Origin: Stomorhina lunata
Lineage: Eukaryota; Arthropoda; Insecta; Diptera; Rhiniidae
Assembly: GCA_933228675.1 (NCBI GenBank)
Contig: OW121743.1
Location: 86,165,413-86,229,412, forward strand
Direction of reading: 5' to 3'
DNA length: 64,000 bases
Below, in pieces: positions 58,109-64,000 of this stretch. A program made the translations under genes and the position numbers. Within the stretch, counting starts at the first letter, position 1; each line of letters starts with the position of its first letter. The notes under the pieces were generated by a model that saw only the letters and a list, made by a program, of their open reading frames with translations, did not search any database and was not told the DNA's origin.

Positions 58109-58353
58109 TGTTCAAATTAACATAATGAATTTTGAATTATTGAAAATTAATTTTATAAATATGTATTATTTTAGCTATAAGTATTTAAATGAATTTAAAA
58201 TCGCTAAAACTGAATTTAATGGTTAACACTTATGTTAACATTCGTTAAGTTTTAATGTTAAGTTTTTAGATATATAAGTACCGTTATAACGTAGTTCAAA
58301 AAAGCCTTCGAGGCATAAAAATTAAAAAATAAAAACTCTATTCCATTTCAACA
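58109..58353 (+). mobile_element. Possible 3' LTR
   Basis: TGTTCAAATTAACA follows a purine-rich CAACGAGGGGCGCCA tract, as LTRs follow a polypurine tract. A TATATAAG box lies near 58268 and AATAAAA near 58328. The unit could end at CCATTTCAACA (58353), giving TGTT...AACA ends of 245 bp. No second LTR is in the window, so the boundaries are not verified. Confidence 0.35.
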
Positions 58354-58462
58354 ACTAAAGGGTAAGCATCTCTTGCTGCACTTAAATAAATACTTTTTCC
58401 TTAACACTAATCTCTTTGTGTTTTTTATTTCTTTTTTTCCTTATTTTCAAGCATCTCCTGCA

Positions 58463-58494
58463 CTTAGAATTTCTCATCTCTGAGAAATTCTAAG
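58463..58494. repeat. Perfect 14-bp hairpin with 4-nt loop
   Basis: CTTAGAATTTCTCA, loop TCTC, TGAGAAATTCTAAG. It lies in AT-rich sequence. A second small hairpin, TAGATTA-CCCC-TAATCTA, lies near 58539. Confidence 0.85.
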
Positions 58495-58499
58495 TTTTT

Positions 58500-59423
58500 A
58501 AATATTTATTAAAAATTAATAAATATTTAAAATTACATAGATTACCCCTAATCTATGCAGAGAGTTTATATAGTTAATTATATATATCTATTCAGACTTA
58601 CTAAAATAAGTCTTAGGAAAATAATATGAGATATTGGTCATTTATGGTTTGTGATATTCTGAATACGAACAAGTTTTCAAGATAACTCTTAAACGTTTAT
58701 TATACAACAATTTTTTAACTAATATAAGAACAAAAATTTGAAATCTTTTTTGGTAGTATCTTCTAAACTAGAATTTAACCCTGAATTCTATCAAATTTAT
58801 ACTTAGGCGGTTACTGCTTGTTAAAATATGTACCTTGTCAACATGTTGACAACATTTCTATCAACATGACAACATGGTGATAACATTTCTATAGAAAAAG
58901 TGACTTTATTCCTGGAATTAACATATTGTGAGTACATGTTACATGTTCCGAAGTCTCATCCCACTAAGTAACCAGAGATACCGTAAAATGGCCTAAGCTT
59001 TTTTGTGCAGAACAAACTAAATATGTAGTTAATAAAAAACATATATATTTTTTTTTAATCAAAAAAATTTATAAAACGTTTTAAGAAATGTTTATAATAT
59101 GTTTGGGAAAAATTTTGCTTACATCAATAACTGATAAGTTACATGGATGACAGAGAACAGCTGTTTGGCTAAAATTTAAAATTTTGATCCCCTCTAACTC
59201 AGAAAATCCAATATTGCTACAAATTTGTTTTCAAAATAATATCCAATAGGACTAACTTTGGTGTACATTTTATCTAAATTGGAAGACCTGGATTTCTAAA
59301 GTTGTAATGGTTTTGGCGAATTGCACCGGATTTTGACACTTAGATTGGTAAATCAATTTTCTTTCTTTTTCAGAGTTATTTGAAGCTGCACCACGTTCCA
59401 TTTTGAACAAAAACTATTTTAAA
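58500..59423. other. AT-rich intergenic sequence
   Basis: No gene seen. CAACATG(T/A)(T/C)(G/A)ACAACAT words and ACATTTCTAT are repeated near 58838-58895. Confidence 0.45.
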
Positions 59424-60150
59424 CAAGTAAAAAAGTGCTTTAGTCGGTCAAGCCCTAACATATGATACTCCTCATCACTGAGGTCAAATATTTTTTTTGT
59501 ATAAGAAGACACATATTTTCCAAATTTTGTCTTTATAGAAAGACTTTTCATAAACTTATGTGTTTTTGCTACTTCCGTCGCTTTGATCTATTTGGAAGCT
59601 GGGGTCAAATTATGATTACAATTTTTATAAAAAATATGTTTCCAAAAAATTTACAAAAAGAAAATGTCATTATCTTCGGATTTACGAGCATTTTAAATGA
59701 TATTCATCTCATTTAGTTACTTTTGGCTAAAGAATTTGTATGGGAGCTATGGTCAAATATAGACCGGCTTCAACAAAATTTGGTATAGTTATTTCGGTGT
59801 ATATAAGCAGTATTTGTTTTAAATTTCATATATACTGATATTTGCGGCCAAATACCTATTCCGGGAAATGAGACCTATGTAAGGTATCCTAAATAATGAA
59901 TCGATTTGGACGAATTTCAGTAATTATGATCCATGATCCTACCAAAATAATTATCTTTTCAACAAATTAAATTAAGAATTGAAACCTGTAGTTTGATTGC
60001 AAAGTTTATATGGGGGTCCAGCCAGCTGGGCAGTCATCCGTCTACACGGACGGATTCACATCGTTAAATCGACTCGATTGTTATACTAAAAGGTGGGTCT
60101 AAGACCAGTATTTCTATGCATCACATACATATAATACATGGAAGTTTCTA
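59424..60150 (+). mobile_element. Family B repeat, plus strand, diverged copy
   Basis: Starts ACAAGTAAAAAAGTGC, GTCGGTCAAGCCCTAACATA, follows the B order through GGGGTCCAGCCAGCTGGGCA and ACGGACGGATTCACATCG, and fades after GGTGGGTCTAAGACC near 60100. The 84-codon ORF in it is not conserved in other copies. Confidence 0.6.
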
Positions 60151-60494
60151 ACTATTAAAATTTTTAGCAGTTTATATTGAAAGAAATTCAAATCATAGCC
60201 TTCCTGATAAATATTAAAATAATTCCTTATTCAAGTGATACACGAAAAAGTACCACGGAAATACATGTGTTTAATTAAATAAATACATAATCTTAGTAAA
60301 ATAAAATATGTATTTTTGTATTTCTTCATTAAACTAGAGAAAACACCTTGGAATTTTGTTATGCAAAAAAAATATTTTGGTCCGAAATTTAGTTTAGGAG
60401 ATATATTTTATTGAAGTAAAAAAATGTGATTCCTTATTCAAGTGATAGGCAGTATACAGTTCTTAGTAGCCAGGTCGTGATAGTATCAATGTTT

Positions 60495-60742
60495 TGTGGT
60501 TACCATGCCTAAGCTCTAAATCCACTATAACTTTTTTTTAAATATTTTCAAGCAAAGTTATGTTACATGACCTTCGTGCTTACTTTTCTCATTCTATGTG
60601 GTTTAGAAAGGATAAATCACAGAAAAGGATAACAACAGAACTACATATAGATATATCTAGATAAAGTCATATATAACATATTCGTATGTAGTAGCTTTTC
60701 TTTGTGTGTAAAAGTATTAATACCATAACCCACATAATTATT
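60495..60742 (+). repeat. Duplicated segment U, left part
   Basis: CTCTAAATCCACTATAACTT through TTCGTATGTAGTAGCTTTTC to CCCACATAATTA is repeated at 63573-63795. In that second copy the sequence runs on without the hAT element. Confidence 0.88.
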
Positions 60743-60960
60743 TAGGGTTTGCAGTTCGGTTTTAACCGAAACCGAAACCTCGGGTTTTTATGCCTTAAAA
60801 CCGAAACCGAAAACCGTAGAAAAAACCGCGAGTTTAGCTATTTATTTTTTATAATTTTTTGTTGGTATTATTTAGAAAAAACATTATCTTATCATAAATC
60901 TGCACATAATTTGTCTATGAAATAAAGCAGAAGAATGAAAAAAACAAAAGGTGTCTTACA

Positions 60961-61589
60961 ATGGATAAGTGCAAGGGGAGGACGGTATGTGACGGTATAT
61001 TTTATAACCTGGGACTCAGCCGTATTTTTGGAACTTGTAATTCCAAGCAAACGCAAGAAACCATTAGACAAAAGCTAATTGAGTTTAATATTTCACTTGA
61101 TACATGTACTATAGATATCAAATTTGGATCTGAAAATCAAATACTGCTTCAGTTATGGTTGGCACACGGAATTCAGCTTTCAGTCACTGATGTTTTTATG
61201 AAAATTTCTTATAAATCCAGATGTGGATGAATTTCAAACCGACGAAAGCTAAGACAATTTTGAAGATGGCGACGATGAAACTTTGAATCATTTAAAACCG
61301 ATTGCCCATATAAATTTGAACCTAGAGGCTGTAAGAAAAGCTGTTCAGTATTCAATAATTCGTCAGTTCGTAATACTATTTTGCAAACAAGCGTTAAAAA
61401 GCATCATAATCGTTAATTAAGTTTACACTTAGATTTCTGCTTCTAAAAGAAAGTATTCATGAAAGTTTAGAAAAGCTGTCGACCTTAAATTTGCTTCTAT
61501 CGACTTTGAAATTATAAATTTTTTTAAAGATTCGTTGCTGTTCGTAAAAATGACTGTTGAAGCAATTTGTCGCTCGGATGAAAATATTA
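60961..61589 (+). pseudogene. hAT-family transposase, degraded
   Basis: Cut-and-paste transposase of the hAT superfamily, broken by frameshifts, stops and a nested insertion. The 89-codon ORF at 60961-61230 ends in QILLQLWLAHGIQLSVTDVFMK, the hAT segment in which a conserved A-H-G-(I/L)-x-L-(A/S)-V pattern follows the second catalytic region. In shifted frames downstream I read FNNSSVRNTILQ (about 61350-61388) and LLFVKMTVEAICRSDENI (about 61530-61588). Both correspond to later, ordered parts of hAT transposases. The N-terminal BED zinc finger and the C-terminal dimerisation region are not recognisable. A nested element interrupts the gene at 61590. It is clearly non-functional. Confidence 0.8.
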
Positions 61590-62118
61590 GTCCCAGTTTA
61601 CATTGTACAACTTTTGTCGTTGCAATCCTTAGTTTGTGGGAAAATAGGGGGAGTAAAAATACTAGAGGAAGAGAGAAACTAAAAGTAGTACACATATGCA
61701 TGTACTCTTGCAATTCGTTTATTCCCCAATTCGTAATTTTAATCGTAAAGTTAGCTGCAAGTATATTTTGACACTTGTTTTATTTTCTTATTTATGCTCA
61801 CGTTCAAGTGGCTTTATTTTCAATTGAATTAAATATAAAATTAATACATTCAATAAACTCACTTATTAATTGGTATTTATCAATATCCATTTCGAAAAAC
61901 AATTTCTTTTACACGAAAAATACTTGTTTGAGCACAAATGTATTGTTTTTTTTTCCACACGAATATACTTAAAAAAGAAAATATCAAAAATTATGTACCT
62001 ATGCATACGTCAATAAAAAATATCGGCGACAAAAATCATACAATTTAAACGCAAATGCAATTTTAAAGAAAGAACGACAAAAATCGCAGCGATAAAGATT
62101 GTACAATGTAAACTGGGA
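61590..62118. mobile_element. 529-bp TIR element nested in the hAT, TTA target
   Basis: GTCCCAGTTTACATTG begins a 21-bp perfect terminal inverted repeat mirrored by the end CAATGTAAACTGGGAC. Looser pairing extends inward ~20 bp (TTTTGTCGTTGC against GCAGCGATAAAG and ACGACAAAA). TTA flanks both sides (61587-61589 and 62119-62121). A 3-bp TWA duplication is the habit of PIF/Harbinger elements, but the TIR itself is not one I can assign. No transposase. The ORFs inside are background. Confidence 0.85.
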
Positions 62119-62391
62119 CTTATACAAGCTAAAGAAACAAGACTTATTTCAAAAATCCCTCATATTTAGGAAACGTGAATTAATTTCCTGAATTTAGTAT
62201 TAAATTATAAATATGAGCTTTAATAAATATACCTTATACTTTGATCTAATAAAATTATCTAAATTTTACTACAAATTTAAATCAAATTACTTTTGTTTAA
62301 AAAACCAAAAACCGAACCGAAACCGGCCGGTTTTGGGTGTTTTAAAACCGAAACCGCGGTTTCTCATTTTCACGGTTTTTTGCAAACTCTA

Positions 62392-62655
62392 TAATTAATA
62401 GTTTTAGCAGTTTTATGTTCATAGAATGCTCTTTATATGTATTTGTTCATAGAGCAAGGTTTATATATACATATATTTAAGACTGAATTCTATTTGTACC
62501 GATTTTGTTCAAAAATACATACAGCTATGTTAAGAATTTACATTGTAGTAAAAGGTTGACTTTAGAACATTTTTCATGGAATTAGAAAATTTTGAAATCA
62601 CACACGTGCAACTAGTTATATAGTTACGTATGCATATATACAAATAGCTTTAATT
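62392..62655 (+). repeat. Duplicated segment U, right part
   Basis: TAATTAATAGTTTTAGCAGT through AGAGCAAGGTTTATATATAC to TGAAATCACACACGT is repeated at 63786-64000, where it is contiguous with the left part. Confidence 0.88.
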
Positions 62656-62719
62656 ATCATTTATTGAACAATTTAAATGAAAAATGCATATGTATAAGTT
62701 ATTATTATGAATTCTTTAA

Positions 62720-63568
62720 CCTTCATCTGCTCTTTGCGTAGAAAACTATGCAAACGCTACACAATTTCTCTGTTTTTTTGGAAGTGCTAGCTTTAAGTTA
62801 ACAAAACTTATTGACTTTGTAAGTAACATGATTTTGCATAATTTAAGGCATTTTTCACTCCGAAATTTTCTTTTTTATAGACTGGATCAAAAAAGTTACG
62901 TTGTCTAGCCTTGAATATTGAGTTTTCCACGCATATGGGAAAAAACATACGTTTTTGGTGGAAATTTTTGGTGTCATGATTTCTTTTTGTCAATTATTGT
63001 GATTTTAACACATGGAAAAGTTCTTTTTGATTATTATTTTTACACCATTTACAAGAAAAACTAAAAAGAAGATGAAGAAGAATTAGTGCCAGAATCTTCA
63101 TAATCTAGTAAAGTGATACATTTGTTAGTTATATAAAAGGTGCTTGCTACCTTTTTATCATTCAAACCTTCAAAATATTGGGTTTACAACTTTACTTCTG
63201 TCGTTCTTTTCCGAAATTCGAGGCTCTATTATAGGGTGCTGTCCCTCGCTGACCACTACTACTTCCCACCTTTCGGCCAGCGTACTATTGAGTATAAGCT
63301 TATGCTAACAAAATCAGTACCAACCTATTGTTTTGAACTAAGTTCATGACAATGGGTAATGGTTTTTCGTCATATAGTCTTTCTCGGTGGAAAGCTAATT
63401 TAAGACTTCGAAATGCAAAAAAAAGCTTTTTCATCTACCAAATAAATATAAATTACTTTTTCCTCTCAGAGTTTTTAAAATTTTGTACCAAGAACTATAA
63501 ATAATATTGAATGCGTAGAAAACTACGCAAAGGTAGACAACGTGATTTTTTTTAGGAGCAGATGAAGG
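62720..63568. mobile_element. piggyBac-like MITE, copy 2 (849 bp), TTAA target
   Basis: The same CCTTCATCTGCTC and GAGCAGATGAAGG ends as the copy at 56091, with TTAA at 62716-62719 and 63569-63572. The two copies align along their length (for example TTTGGAAGTGCTAGCTTTAA and GACAATGGGTAAT), so this longer one is closer to the source. A TGCGTAG-AAAA-CTACGCA palindrome is near the right end. It has no recognisable transposase remnant; the 61- and 69-codon ORFs are background. Confidence 0.92.
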
Positions 63569-63572
63569 TTAA

Positions 63573-64000
63573 GCTCAAAATCCACTATAACTTTTTTTTT
63601 AATAATTTTAAGCAAAGTTATGTTACATAACCTTCGTGCTTACTTTTCTCATTCTATGCGGCGTAGAAAGAATAAATCATTTAACGGAACTACATGTAGA
63701 TATATATGGATAAAGTGCATATATAACATATTCGTATGTAGTAGCTTTTATTTATGTGTGAAAGTATTAATACCATAACCCACATAATTAATAGTTTTAG
63801 CAGTTTTATGTTCATACAATGCTCTTTATATGTATTTGTTCATAGAGCAAGGTTTATATATACATTTATTTAAGACTGAATTCCATTTGTACAGTTTTTG
63901 TTCAAAAATGCACACTCTAATGTTAAGAATTTACATTGTAGTAAAAGGTTGACTTTAGAACATTTTTCATGGAATTAGAAATTTTTGAAATCACACACGT
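63573..64000 (+). repeat. Duplicated segment U, second copy (uninterrupted)
   Basis: Matches 60495-60742 joined to 62392-62620 without the hAT element and runs off the window end. It starts exactly after the right TTAA of the piggyBac-like MITE, so the MITE sits at the junction of the duplication. Confidence 0.88.

Larger units (their letters stand above)
60743..62391 (+). mobile_element. Decayed hAT transposon (1649 bp) with 8-bp target duplication
   Basis: The left end is TAGGGTTTGCAG; the right end, inverted, is TAGAGTTTGCAA. Subterminal CGGTTTTAACCGAAACCG-type repeats lie at both ends (60759-60830 and 62305-62380). The target duplication is TAATTATT (60735-60742) against TAATTAAT (62392-62399), 7 of 8 matching. 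The second copy of the flanking segment near 63786 shows the single TAATTAAT empty site. It contains remnants of a hAT transposase and a nested 529-bp element. Confidence 0.93.

Overview
This is a gene-poor, repeat-dominated window from a dipteran nuclear genome. The likely source is a calyptrate fly such as a blowfly or muscid. The evidence is strong AT richness throughout, many dispersed non-autonomous elements carrying (GTCY)n microsatellites of the mini-me/DINE-1 Helitron-like kind typical of flies, several dipteran-type DNA transposons, and no bacterial operons, rRNA, tRNA or recognisable host exon. The species placement is inference. Some short-protein starts in the supplied translations use TTG or GTG; I replaced them with ATG wherever a eukaryotic start could be seen.

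Layout. 0.3-6.6 kb: a 2.6-kb family A Helitron-like repeat, then head-to-tail family B repeats, with a 0.9-kb long-TIR element (family F) nested in them. 8.1-14.5 kb: two inverted copies of a repeat with an internal ~125-150 bp period (family D), interrupted by a 0.6-kb MITE and by family B copies. 16.1-16.7 kb: a 132-bp tandem repeat with a regularly spaced GGCGCCACCT word. 17.3-18.6 kb: a (TA)n tract, a 258-bp MITE and a family B copy. 19.5-22.6 kb: a 3-kb, 28-bp minisatellite. 27.4-29.9 kb: an inverted second copy of family A. 31.8-33.5 kb: family C, related to A. 34.2-41.2 kb: an assembly gap of 200 N followed by 6.7 kb of a 124-bp satellite with higher-order structure. 42.3-43.3 kb: a foldback element containing a perfect 37-bp-arm hairpin.

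43.6-51.2 kb: three copies of one mariner/Tc1-superfamily transposon. Two have intact 357-codon transposase ORFs and one is a frameshifted pseudogene. Two of the three sit inside family B repeats. 52.7-56.1 kb: a foldback element, then a second family F copy split by a 2.37-kb TIR element (CCCAGC ends, TA target) that carries a two-exon ORF with a preserved splice frame. This is the least familiar unit here. 56.1-56.8 and 62.7-63.6 kb: two piggyBac-like MITEs with TTAA target duplications. 57.7-58.4 kb: a possible 3' end of an LTR retroelement. 60.7-62.4 kb: a decayed hAT transposon with 8-bp target duplications, itself containing a smaller TIR element, all inside a duplicated segment.

The genes do not form a pathway. 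The window is a stack of nested mobile elements, and its main value is that several insertions can be read against intact sister copies, giving exact boundaries, target duplications and relative ages.
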